Shown piece by piece: positions 34,664-42,877 of a DNA stretch of 64,000 nt. This DNA is from Bacillota bacterium (GTDB taxonomy: Bacteria > Bacillota > Sulfobacillia > JAIMAT01), in the NCBI GenBank assembly GCA_029960955.1, contig JASBVS010000028.1:86511-150510 (forward strand), in the 5' to 3' direction. Numbering within the stretch: position 1 is the first letter of the stretch; each line of letters opens with the position of its first letter. The position numbers were made by a program, and so were the translations under genes. The notes under the pieces were generated by a model. That model was given only the letters and a program-made list of their open reading frames with translations, did not search any database and had not been told where the DNA came from.

Positions 34664-35592
34664 GCCACCACCCTCCACATGAGGAAGGCTTCGAGCCCGG
34701 AGCTCCAGCCGAGCTCCCCTTCCTCCGTCACCCAGAGCGCGGCGAGCCGCTCGCGCTCCGCCAGCGTCGCGATCGCCGGCTCCCCCTCGACGAAGAGCGC
34801 CTTCGACCAGACCTCGCACCAGGCGGGATCGGCGCCGACGACGGTCACGGCCAGGAGGCCGGAGTCGGCGGGCTCGCCGGTGCGCGGATCGATCAGGTGA
34901 TGGACCGGCTCCTGCCCGGCCAGCCAGCGGCGGCGGCGGATGGAGGAGGTGCAGACCGCCCGGTCCCGGACGGCGAGGACAGCCACCGGCTGCTCGCCGC
35001 CCCGGGGGTCCTCCACGCCCACGTGCCAGCCGTCGCCCTGCGGCCCGCCTCCGCGGCAGTAGAGGTCGCCGCCGGCGTTGACCAGGAAGTTGGCGCTGGC
35101 CCTCGCCATCTCCCGGGCTGCCAGGCGGACCGCGTACCCCTTGCCGATGCCGCCCAGGTCGAGCGGCGCCCCCAGGAGCCGCAGCTGCCGCCGGCGCGGT
35201 CGCCGCCCGAGCCAGGGCGCGCGGCCGCTGGCGCGGGGCCTGCCGCGGGCGGCCGGGAGCCGGAGGGGCCCCCGCTCCAGGGGCAGCGTCCGGTCGTAGC
35301 CGATGCGCACCAGCGCCTCCAGCACGCGGGGGTCGAAGCGCCCCCCGGTGCGCCGCCAGGCGCGCCGGGCCAGGGCGACGACGTCGTAGAGCAGCGGCTC
35401 AACGGCCTGCCATGCGCCCCGGTTGGCGTTGAAGCGCATCAGCGGCGAGTCGGGGCGGAAGCGGGTGCAGACCCGCTCCACCTCGGCGAAGCGTTCCAGC
35501 GCCCGCGCCGCCGCCTGCTCGACGCCCGGCGAGGCGTCGAGGTCGCGGATCAGGATCTCGGTGGCCATGGCCTGACCGTGCCATTCGCTCAA
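34660..35592 (-). CDS. apbE: FAD:protein FMN transferase ApbE
   Basis: A 310-residue ApbE-family enzyme: LDLGGIGKGYAVRLAAREM, NFLVNAGGDLYCRGG and HHLIDPRTGEPAD, which form the Mg-FAD site. ApbE attaches FMN by a phosphoester to Thr/Ser in D-x-x-(S/T)-G-A-(T/S) motifs of exported electron-transfer proteins. Both upstream neighbours in this operon carry such motifs. No signal peptide is seen, so it may act inside or follow another route. TTG 35592 follows GAAGGAAG; ATG 35568 is an alternative. Confidence 0.9.
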   Translation of the reverse strand: MSEWHGQAMATEILIRDLDASPGVEQAAARALERFAEVERVCTRFRPDSPLMRFNANRGAWQAVEPLLYDVVALARRAWRRTGGRFDPRVLEALVRIGYDRTLPLERGPLRLPAARGRPRASGRAPWLGRRPRRRQLRLLGAPLDLGGIGKGYAVRLAAREMARASANFLVNAGGDLYCRGGGPQGDGWHVGVEDPRGGEQPVAVLAVRDRAVCTSSIRRRRWLAGQEPVHHLIDPRTGEPADSGLLAVTVVGADPAWCEVWSKALFVEGEPAIATLAERERLAALWVTEEGELGWSSGLEAFLMWRVVA

Positions 35593-35606
35593 GGGCGTCG
35601 CTTCCT

Positions 35607-35987
35607 TCAGCTCGCGCCGGTCGTCGTCTGGACCTGGGGCATGGCCATGGGCGGCAGGCTGGGCGGCGCGGCGGGCGGAGGAAGGGCGGCCGCCTGGCCC
35701 GCCACCTGCTCGACCTTCTGGCTCAACCGGTCCACCTGCGACTGCGCGGCGCGGATGCGGGCGTCCAGCTCCCGGGACTGCTCGAGGAGCTTCCGGGTCT
35801 GGGGCGGCAGCGCCGCCTGGACCGTCCTGCTCCGCGCGGCGGCGGGACGGGCCGGCTGGGGCGTGTGGCTGCCCGCCCAGGCGACCGCGCCGCCGAAGAG
35901 GGTGAGGGAGGCGGCCACCCAGCCGGCGGTCAGGCGCGCCAGCCGCTTTCGCCTCAGCTCCAGCGTTCTGCGCCCGTCAGGCCTCAC
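35607..35987 (-). CDS. Small membrane-anchored coiled-coil protein ending in a TTTGAS motif
   Basis: A 126-residue protein not recognised by family. It has a basic N-terminus, one membrane helix (TAGWVAASLTLFGGAVAWAG), a coiled coil (TRKLLEQSRELDARIRAAQS...), a Pro-rich linker and the C-terminal sequence VQTTTGAS (residues 119-126), after which the stop follows at once. The motif matches the ApbE flavinylation pattern except for Gln in place of Asp. apbE starts 14 bases downstream. It is therefore a candidate FMN carrier. GTG 35987 (overlapping the upstream TGA) is chosen; GTG 35996 would add three residues. Confidence 0.72.
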   Translation of the reverse strand: MRPDGRRTLELRRKRLARLTAGWVAASLTLFGGAVAWAGSHTPQPARPAAARSRTVQAALPPQTRKLLEQSRELDARIRAAQSQVDRLSQKVEQVAGQAAALPPPAAPPSLPPMAMPQVQTTTGAS

Positions 35988-36502
35988 TGGCCCCACCCCT
36001 CGGAGCCCTCGTCGCCTTCGCCCGAACCGAAGAGCCAGAAGCCGCCGTCGCCCTGGTGCTCGCGCCCCTCGTGGCTCCCCCGGCTGGAGGAAGCGCCGGT
36101 GACGGTGTCGACGCTCGGCGCCTGCGTCTGGGCCTGCGTCTGTTGCTGCAGCTGCTGCTGTTGCTGAAGCTGCAGCGCCTGGAGCTGGGCCAGGCGCGAC
36201 TTGGCGGCGGCCACCGCGGCCAGCTCCTGCTGCAGCTGCTGCTGGGCGGCGGCCAGCGCCTGCTCCAGCTGCTGCTCCCGCTGGTTGAGCGAGGCTACGG
36301 AGCGCTCCTCAGCCGTCACCTGCTGGGCCAGCTGGCTCTGCACCGCCGCCAGCTGGCTGGTCGAGAGGGCGGGCGAGGGCGAGGAAGAGAGGCTCGGCGC
36401 CGCCTGGACCACCCCCGGCGCCTGCCGGAGCGCGGCGGCGCCGCCTGCCACGAAGGCGCCCGCGGCGCCCAGCACCGCAAGCGTCCGTCCCACACGTGCC
36501 AT
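35984..36502 (-). CDS. Secreted Gln-rich coiled-coil protein with VDTVTGAS flavinylation-like motif
   Basis: A 172-residue protein with a signal peptide (about 1-34, ending VVQAA), a long Gln/Ala coiled coil (about 46-120), then SVDTVTGASSS with Asp132, Thr135 and Ser138, and a Gly/Glu-rich tail ending GSEGWGQ. VDTVTGAS is nearly identical to the ApbE target motif in FMN_bind proteins (VDAVTGAT-type), but the surrounding FMN_bind fold is missing. First gene of the redox operon, overlapping the next gene by four bases. Likely a minimal covalent-FMN carrier; this is inference. Confidence 0.75.
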   Translation of the reverse strand: MARVGRTLAVLGAAGAFVAGGAAALRQAPGVVQAAPSLSSSPSPALSTSQLAAVQSQLAQQVTAEERSVASLNQREQQLEQALAAAQQQLQQELAAVAAAKSRLAQLQALQLQQQQQLQQQTQAQTQAPSVDTVTGASSSRGSHEGREHQGDGGFWLFGSGEGDEGSEGWGQ

Positions 36503-36909
36503 GAGCTCACGCTCCTCGCCGGACCGCTCTCTCCCGGGTCCGGCCTTCGTGCAGAGAGGCTATCCGCCGCTTCTCACGGGCGGCCAAGTGGAAGCTGAGA
36601 GGCCGGTAAGAATCGCGACAGCCGCCGAGGCGCCGACCGTGGGCCGGCGTTCCAGAAAAAGGCGAGGGCTCTTGATATTCCCTCCGGACGCGCCCCGGAT
36701 GCGCCCCGGATGAGGCGCCGGAACCGCCGGCGAGTTACAAATCGATTACGTTCGGCCCCTTCGAATTGAGACGGACTTCCACCGCATGGTAGCCTCGCAC
36801 TTGAAGCGACAGCGATCCCTGTGCGTTCGACTCGTGATTCACATCGCGTCAGGCGTCCGGAGGAAGGAAGGACTCCCCCGGAGCCTGGGTCCCAGGGGAG
36901 GTTGTCTCG
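36503..36909. other. Divergent intergenic region, AT-richer than surroundings
   Basis: The 407 bases separate the redox operon (minus) from the SLH-GH18 gene (plus) and should contain both promoters. The stretch 36730-36850 is lower in GC than anything near it. TTGAGA at 36766 is a possible -35 but no good -10 follows. A short palindrome CCTGGGTCCCAGG lies near 36886-36898, just before the GGGGAGG ribosome binding site of the SLH gene. No known riboswitch class was recognised. Confidence 0.4.
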
Positions 36910-38553
36910 TTGTTCCCTCATCCGCGCAGGCCAGGCCTCTACCGGCTCCTGGCGGTGCTGGCCTTGGCCGCCGTGCTGGCCTCCGGGTTGCCGGCGGGCC
37001 TCGCTTCCGCCCAGTCGCCCACACAGTTCACCGACATCCGGGGTCACTGGGCCGAGCCGTTCATCCTGGCCGCCCAGGCGGCCGGGGTGATCACGGTGCC
37101 CGACGACGGGAGGTTCCGCCCGGACGATCCCACGACCCGCCTCGACTTCGCCGTCTGGATGGCGCGGGCGCTGGAGCTGCAGCCGGTCACCCCCGCCAAG
37201 CCGCCCTTCACCGACTGGAACAGCGTGCCCTCCGAGGACCGGGGCCTGGTGGCCGCAGCGGTCCAGGCGGGCGTGCTCAAGGGGTACCCGAACGGCACCT
37301 TCCAGCCCAACCGCACGCTCAACAGGGCGGAGATGGGCGTCATCTTCGGACGCGCCCTGGAGAAGCTGGGCGTCACGCCGGAGTCCCGCTACTTCTACGA
37401 GTTCGGCGACCACGACGCCATCCCGGGCTGGGCCGCCGAGGCCAGCGCGGCGGTCAAGGAAGGCATCATCCTCGGCCGCCCCTCGCAGCCGGGCCAGCTG
37501 GCGCTCTACGCGCCCTTCGCCACGACGACGCGCGCGGAGACGGTCACCATGCTGGTCCGCTTCATGAACGTCCGCTTCCAGCTGCTGGGCATCCAGCCGG
37601 CGCCCAAGCCGGCGCCGCAGCCGGCGGGAACGATCGTGACCGGCTGGGCGACCGCCCAGGACCTCGCCTCGTTGAACCTGGGCGCCGACCGGATCAGCTG
37701 GGTGATCGCCTCGGGCTATACGGTCGACAGCTCGACCGGCGGGGCCGGGGCACTGGTGGGCGCCGACAGCCCGGCGCTCTTCCAGTGGGCGCGGGACCAC
37801 CAGAAGCCGCTCCTGGTGCGGGTCAGCCTGATGGGCGGCCCGGCCATCCACACGGTGCTCGCCAATCCCCAGACGCAGGCCCGCCTCGTGCAGAACATCA
37901 TGACCGTGGTCGGCCACGGCTACGGCGGCGTCAACCTCGACTTCGAGTACCTGCAGAACGCGGACCGGGACCTTTTCACCCAGTTCGCCACGGCCCTGGC
38001 CCAGCAGCTGCACGCCCAGAACCTGCTCCTGACCATCGACCTGCCCTGGCGCGACCAGGCGAGCGCCAACAGCTGGGGACACGACTTCGACTTCGCCGCC
38101 CTCGGCCGCGTAGCCGACTACCTGATCATCATGACCTACGATCAGCACTACGCGACCAGCGGCCCGGGACCCGTCGGATCGATCCCCTGGATGCAACAGG
38201 GTCTCGGCTGGGCGGTCTCGCAGGCGCCCGCCCAGAAGATCCTCCTGGGCATCCCCGCCTACGCCTACGACTGGGCCAAGGGCGAGCCGACGCGCGCCTG
38301 GTATATTGAAGGGGCGCTCAACCTGATCGCCCGCTACCACGCCCAGCCCATCGTCCACACGGACCTGGGCGAGACGCAGTTCTTCTACACGGACAGCCAG
38401 GGCGTCCGTCACGAGGTCTGGTTCACCGACACCTCCGGCCTGGCGGCGAAGCTCGCCCTGGTGCAGCAGTTCCACCTGGCCGGCGCGGCGATCTGGAAGT
38501 TCGGCTACGAGACGCCGGACTGGTGGGGCGTGATCCGCCAAGCGCTGCCCTGA
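36910..38553 (+). CDS. S-layer homology protein with GH18 glycosidase domain
   Basis: A 547-residue secreted protein: signal peptide (to about residue 34, LASAQS), three SLH repeats (about 36-95, 96-155, 156-220; e.g. FTDIRGHWAEPFILAAQAAGVI, GYPNGTFQPNRTLNRAEMG), a Pro/Ala linker, and a GH18 domain with the catalytic GVNLDFEY (Asp344, Glu346) and YDQHYATSGPGPVG. The domain resembles spore-wall or cortex-type YaaH/SleL N-acetylglucosaminidases. SLH repeats bind pyruvylated wall polymer, made with CsaB (17125). TTG 36910 is preceded by GGGGAGGTTG. Confidence 0.9.
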   Translation: MFPHPRRPGLYRLLAVLALAAVLASGLPAGLASAQSPTQFTDIRGHWAEPFILAAQAAGVITVPDDGRFRPDDPTTRLDFAVWMARALELQPVTPAKPPFTDWNSVPSEDRGLVAAAVQAGVLKGYPNGTFQPNRTLNRAEMGVIFGRALEKLGVTPESRYFYEFGDHDAIPGWAAEASAAVKEGIILGRPSQPGQLALYAPFATTTRAETVTMLVRFMNVRFQLLGIQPAPKPAPQPAGTIVTGWATAQDLASLNLGADRISWVIASGYTVDSSTGGAGALVGADSPALFQWARDHQKPLLVRVSLMGGPAIHTVLANPQTQARLVQNIMTVVGHGYGGVNLDFEYLQNADRDLFTQFATALAQQLHAQNLLLTIDLPWRDQASANSWGHDFDFAALGRVADYLIIMTYDQHYATSGPGPVGSIPWMQQGLGWAVSQAPAQKILLGIPAYAYDWAKGEPTRAWYIEGALNLIARYHAQPIVHTDLGETQFFYTDSQGVRHEVWFTDTSGLAAKLALVQQFHLAGAAIWKFGYETPDWWGVIRQALP

Positions 38554-38646
38554 CGGGCTTCCTCGCCGCTCCCGAAGGCTGCGGCGGAAGGGCGGCCGGG
38601 GCGCGCGGGCGTCCCGGCCGCCCGGCCGTCCAGGAGGGGTGCGGGC

Positions 38647-39923
38647 ATGCGCGGCGACAAGGTCTTGCGCGACCCGGTCCACGGCCTGATCCGCGTGCCC
38701 GCGGAGATCGTGCCGGTGGTCGACGCCCCGGAGCTGCAGCGGCTTCGCCGCATCGCGCAGCTGGGCATGAGCCCGCTCACCTTCCACGGCGCCGAGCACT
38801 CCCGTTTCGGCCACGCGCTGGGCGCCATGTTCCTCTTCGGCGAGGTGGCCGACCAGCTGGCCCGGGTCGGCCTCGAGCTGTCGCCGGAGGCCCGGCTGGT
38901 CGGCGCGCTGGCCGCTCTCCTGCACGACCTGGGCCACGGTCCCCTCTCCCACGCCCTGGAGGCGGAGAGCACCGGCGGCCTGGGCCACGAGGCGTGGGGG
39001 CGGCGGATCCTGCTCGGCGAGACCGAGATCCACCGCCGCCTGGAGGCGCTGGACCGCGGGCTGCCGGAGCGGATCGCGGACGTGCTGGAAGGGCGCCGGG
39101 AGCCGCTCCTGCACCACCTCATCTCGAGCCAGATGGACGTCGACCGGATGGACTACCTGATCCGCGACTCGCTCTACACGGGGGCGAGCGCCGGCCGTTT
39201 CGACGCGGGCCAGCTCATCCACGTGCTGGGCGGGGTGCACGAGGCGCACCCCGTCGTCCGCAACAAGGGCCTCTGGACCGTGGAGGAGTATTCTTCGCCC
39301 GCTACTACATGTACCAGCAGGTCTATCACCACAAGACCACCCGCGGCGCGGAGCGCCTCCTCCAGGCCGCCGTCGAGCGCGCCCGCCGCGCCTACCAGCA
39401 AGGGCGGCTCCTCCCCGAGGGGCCGCTGCCGTCGCTCCTCCTGGGCCGGGCGGGCGTCAAGGAGTACCTCGAGGTGGACGACGCCGAGCTCTGGGTCGCC
39501 CTCAAGCGCTGGCGGGACGCCGGCGACCCGGTCCTGGCCGACCTGAGCCGGCGGCTCCTCGAGCGGCGCCTCTTCAAGCCGGTCTACCGGCGGAGCTTCC
39601 GCCGCGTGGACGAGGAAGCGCTGCGGCGGGCGCACGCGCTGGCCGCCCGCGAGGTGCGCGCGGCCGGCTACGACCCCGAGGCCTACCTGCATCTGGACCG
39701 GACCGGGCGCCCCGGCTACGCCCCCTACCGCGGCGCGGGCGGCGGCTCCGCGCCCATCTGGGTGGAGGACGAAGGCGGCCGTCCGGTGCCGCTGGAGGAG
39801 CTCTCCCCGGCGGTGGCCGCCCTCACCGTCCCCCGCGAGGCCGTCGTCTGGTACGCGCCCGGGGAGCTCCGGCCTCGCCTGGCGCCTCTCCTGGAGAAGG
39901 CGATGGCCGGGCGGGAGACGTGA
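38647..39923 (+). pseudogene. HD-domain phosphohydrolase (dGTPase-like), frameshifted
   Basis: From ATG 38647 the frame encodes an HD hydrolase (DPVHGLIRVP, HSRFGHALGAMF, the HD dyad in LLHDLGHGPLSHALE, SSQMDVDRMDYLIRDS) up to GLWTVEEY. At 39289-39296 (TATTCTTC) the frame breaks: the continuation FFARYYMYQQVYHHKTTRGAE and the rest to 39923 lie in the neighbouring frame. Adding one T to the TT at 39291-39292 restores EEYFFARYYMYQ, the family sequence. The full product would be about 425 residues. The first frame runs on to a stop at 39546. Either a sequencing or assembly error or a genuine inactivating deletion; both halves are otherwise intact. Confidence 0.8.
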
Positions 39924-39941
39924 GGAAGCGTCGCCGGAAAG

Positions 39942-41081
39942 GTGGCATGCAGCGGGTTGCGCATCGCCATGGTCGGCTATCCCGCCTACGGCGGCAGCGG
40001 CGTGGTGGCCAGCGAGCTGGGGCTCGCTCTGGCCCGCCGCGGCCATGAGGTCCACTTCGTCAGCTACGAGCTCCCCTTCCGCCTGCGGCGGAGCGGGGCG
40101 GAGCTCGAGCGCCTGATCCGCTTCCACCGCGTCGAGGTCCCGCGCTACCCCCTCTTCGACTACCCGCCCTACGAGCTGGCGCTGACCAACAAGCTGGTCG
40201 ACGTCGCCCGGCGCCAGCAGGTCGACCTCTTCCACGTCCACTACGCCATCCCCCACGCGGCCGCCGCCGAGCTGGCGCGCGAGATCCTCGCCCCGCGCAG
40301 GCTGCCCGTGGTGACGACGCTCCACGGCACCGACATCAGCCTGATCGGGAGCGACCCTTCCTTCCGCGACGTGACCGCGCACAGCATCCGGCGGAGCGAC
40401 GCGGTCACGGCCGTCTCCCGCTGGCTGGCCGACGAGACGGTCCGCCAGCTGGCGGTGCCCCGGCCCGAGGTGATTCCCAACTTCGTCGACGCCGCCGTCT
40501 ACCGGCGCCGACCGCAGCGCACACTGGCCGGGAGGGAGGAGCTGCTGGTCTGCCACATCTCCAACTTCCGGCCGGTCAAGCGCGTCGACGCGGTGGTGCG
40601 CATCTTCGCGCGGGTGGCGGGGGCGGTCCCGGCCCGCCTGCTCATGGCGGGCGACGGGCCGGAGCTGGGCGCCGCGGAGGCGCAGGTGGACGCGCTGGGG
40701 GTGGGGGAGAGGGTCCACTTCCTGGGGCGCCGGGACGACGTGGCCGCCATCCTGGGCGAGGCCGACGTCCTGCTCCTGCCTTCCGCCAGCGAAAGCTTCG
40801 GGCTGGTGGCGCTGGAGGCGATGGCGGCCGAGGCGGTGGTGGTCGCCTCCGACCGCGGCGGCCTGCCGGAGGTGGTGACGGACGGCGTGACGGGCCTCCT
40901 CTTCCCGCCCGACGAGGAAGAGGCGATGGCCGAGGCGATCGTCGCCCTCGCGCGCGACCCCGAGCGCCGCCGCGCCATGGGGCGCGCGGCGCGCCGCCGC
41001 GCGATCCGGCACTTCGGCGTGCAGGCGGTGGTGGAGTCGTACGAGCACCTCTATCGAACCGTGACGGGCGGTGGGGGATGA
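39942..41081 (+). CDS. bshA: N-acetyl-alpha-D-glucosaminyl L-malate synthase BshA
   Basis: A 379-residue GT4 enzyme with BshA-specific sequence: YPAYGGSGVVASELGLALARRG, HEVHFVSYELPFRL, VPRYPLFDYPPYELAL, HVHYAIPHA and TTLHGTDISLIGSDPSF. It joins UDP-GlcNAc and L-malate, the first bacillithiol step; bshB1 is at 4986. C-domain motifs (GDGPELGAAEAQ, SASESFGLVALEAMA) are intact. GTG 39942 is used; TTG 39957, five codons later, directly precedes the conserved RIAMVGYP and may be the true start. Confidence 0.92.
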   Translation: MACSGLRIAMVGYPAYGGSGVVASELGLALARRGHEVHFVSYELPFRLRRSGAELERLIRFHRVEVPRYPLFDYPPYELALTNKLVDVARRQQVDLFHVHYAIPHAAAAELAREILAPRRLPVVTTLHGTDISLIGSDPSFRDVTAHSIRRSDAVTAVSRWLADETVRQLAVPRPEVIPNFVDAAVYRRRPQRTLAGREELLVCHISNFRPVKRVDAVVRIFARVAGAVPARLLMAGDGPELGAAEAQVDALGVGERVHFLGRRDDVAAILGEADVLLLPSASESFGLVALEAMAAEAVVVASDRGGLPEVVTDGVTGLLFPPDEEEAMAEAIVALARDPERRRAMGRAARRRAIRHFGVQAVVESYEHLYRTVTGGGG

Positions 41082-41130
41082 CGCGTTGGAAACGGGCGAG
41101 CCCCGTCCCGCCCGGCTCGAAAGATTCCCT

Positions 41131-41159
41131 TTGCGTTCATCCGTCGGATCGAATATCTT
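41131..41159 (+). promoter_or_regulatory. Putative promoter of the wHTH/zinc-ribbon gene
   Basis: TTGCGT at 41131-41136, 17-base spacer, TATCTT at 41154-41159, in a locally AT-rich stretch 40 bases before ATG 41200. Confidence 0.45.
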
Positions 41160-41199
41160 TCCAGGGTAAGCGCAAGCTTTCACGCAAGGGGGAGCATCC

Positions 41200-41625
41200 A
41201 TGGACGAACCGCAGCTGCTCGAGGAAATCTTGCGGCGATGCGACGAGGGCGGGGGCAAGTTCTCGGTCCCCGTGCAGGAGCTGGCGGAAACCCTGGGGGT
41301 GGAGCGGAGCAAGCTCTACTACCTGCTCAACAAATGGAGGGAGAAGGGCCAGATCGAGACGCGCAACCGGGGTCGCCTGGGCATGGAGATCGGGCGCCCG
41401 GGGAGCGGCGTCGCGCGTGCCGTCACCCGCGGCCGCGGGCGCGGTGCGGCGGTCCGGGCGGCGACACGCGGCCGCCGTGGGCGCCAGGCGACCGAGGTGG
41501 CGGCCTCCGCTTCCGACGGGCGGCTCTTCTGCCCCTGGTGCGGCTCCCAGGTGGCGGAGGAGTGGCGCTTCTGCTACCGCTGCGGCAACCGCCTTCCGGA
41601 GAAGACGGAGGTCCCCGGCGCCTGA
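41200..41625 (+). CDS. Small winged-helix plus zinc-ribbon protein, unknown function
   Basis: A 141-residue protein in three parts: an N-terminal winged helix-turn-helix (about 18-65, VPVQELAETLGVERSKLYYLLNKWREKGQIET), a very basic Arg/Gly linker (RGRGRGAAVRAATRGRRGR), and a C-terminal zinc ribbon with CPWC and CYRC. The layout suggests a DNA- or RNA-binding regulator, possibly nucleoid-associated. No named family is recognised. It stands alone with its own promoter and a downstream hairpin. Start ATG 41200 follows AAGGGGGAG. Confidence 0.65.
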   Translation: MDEPQLLEEILRRCDEGGGKFSVPVQELAETLGVERSKLYYLLNKWREKGQIETRNRGRLGMEIGRPGSGVARAVTRGRGRGAAVRAATRGRRGRQATEVAASASDGRLFCPWCGSQVAEEWRFCYRCGNRLPEKTEVPGA

Positions 41626-41669
41626 GCGGGACCGGGCGCGTCGAAAAATAGCGGAACCCGCCCATGGAG

Positions 41670-41691
41670 ACGGCCCGGCGATCCGGGCCGT
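41670..41691 (+). terminator. Hairpin after the wHTH/zinc-ribbon gene
   Basis: Perfect nine-base stem ACGGCCCGG/CCGGGCCGT with a CGAT loop. The tail CGTCGTTCATG is only weakly T-rich, so efficiency is uncertain. Confidence 0.5.
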
Positions 41692-41848
41692 CGTCGTTCA
41701 TGCCGTCGTCGTCAAGCCGACTGCGACAAGCCTTCAAGTATCCGCTGCGACTCCCTCGGGGAGTAAGTTTTGAGTTTCCCGCGCATACTCGCCACGAGTT
41801 GCGGGAGGCTTGCGGGCCCCCGAGGTGCGGAGAAAGGAGGCTTTCTTC

Positions 41849-42742
41849 ATGTCCGCGCGGCGGCACGTGGTGACAGGTTTCCTCCTCGTCACCGTGGGCA
41901 TCTCGGCCGCTGGCGGCGCGGCGCTGGCGCGGGCGGTCGCCCCGAGGCCGGCGGTCCTGGCCCAGGCGCGGGAGCGGCCGGCGCGGCCGGCGCCTGCCAC
42001 GGGCGGGCGCTCCGCGGCCGAAGCCGGCGGCAGCGCGCCGGCCGGGAGCCCTCAGCAGGAGGATCCGCACTTACGCCCCCTTCCTGCGACATCCCCTGTG
42101 CCTCCAACCCTGACGACCGCCGGGAGCCGCCCTGAGCCGGCAGCTGCCGGCGCCCCCTCCCCCGGGGTCGAGCCCCGGCGGAGGGGGACGGGTCTCCCCG
42201 CCGCCGGGGGGGATCTGGCCGGCCGGCTGGCGGGGGCGATCCGGGCCGGCGGGACCTCGATGAGCCCCGACCAGGTGGCGGCGGTGGCCGCAACGATCGT
42301 CCGCGAGGCGGGGCGCTACGGGCTCGATCCCTGGCTGGTCTACGCCGTCATCCGCCGCGAGAGCAACTTCAACCCCGGCGAGCGGGGCGCGGCGGGCGAG
42401 ATCGGATTGATGCAGATCCTGCCCTCCACGGCCTGGTGGATCAACGGCCACCTGATCGGTCGCGCCGGCCTGCAGCTCTCCTCGCTTCTCGACCCGTCGC
42501 TCAACGTGGACTTCGGCACCGCCTACCTGGCCGAACTGCTCCGCGAGAACGGCGGCGACCTGGCTCGGGCGCTGACCGCCTACAACTCGGGCTCGTCCTG
42601 GGCGGCGCCCAACCGCTACGCGCTGGAGGTGCTGGCCATCCTGGCCGCCGCACGGCGGCAGTTCGAGCCGGCGGAACCGCTCGCCGGCCCCGGGGGCGCA
42701 CCGGCCTCCCCGCCTCCGCGCCCCGCGCCCGCCGGCAGCTGA
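41849..42742 (+). CDS. Lytic transglycosylase (SLT family)
   Basis: A 297-residue exported protein: N-terminal signal or anchor (VVTGFLLVTVGISAAGGAALA), a 100-residue Pro/Ala/Gly-rich spacer, then an SLT domain (about 150-270) with catalytic Glu in YAVIRRESNFNPGERGAAGE, GLMQILPSTA and ALTAYNSGSS. Such enzymes cleave glycan strands with 1,6-anhydro product. ATG 41849 follows AAAGGAGG at nine bases; an upstream in-frame start at 41810 is less likely. A low-complexity Pro tail ends the protein. Confidence 0.87.
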   Translation: MSARRHVVTGFLLVTVGISAAGGAALARAVAPRPAVLAQARERPARPAPATGGRSAAEAGGSAPAGSPQQEDPHLRPLPATSPVPPTLTTAGSRPEPAAAGAPSPGVEPRRRGTGLPAAGGDLAGRLAGAIRAGGTSMSPDQVAAVAATIVREAGRYGLDPWLVYAVIRRESNFNPGERGAAGEIGLMQILPSTAWWINGHLIGRAGLQLSSLLDPSLNVDFGTAYLAELLRENGGDLARALTAYNSGSSWAAPNRYALEVLAILAAARRQFEPAEPLAGPGGAPASPPPRPAPAGS

Positions 42743-42877
42743 GCCGGCCGCCGCGGCCGTGGCGAGAGCCGGGGAGGGCGTCTCCGGCCGCCCTCCCGCC
42801 GGCCCGCGACGTAGTAACATAGGCGGCGGTGCCCGCGGCCCCGGGGGCCGCCGGAGAAGCGGCGGAGGTGAGCAGGG

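Noticed and set aside
36780..36909. Cyclic-di-AMP or other riboswitch before the SLH-GH18 gene
   Set aside because: Surface hydrolases are often under such control, but I could not find the conserved core bases; only a short palindrome is present.
39281..39300. Programmed frameshift in the HD hydrolase
   Set aside because: No heptamer slippery site or downstream stem is evident, and the family is not known to use frameshifting; a simple one-base loss explains it better.
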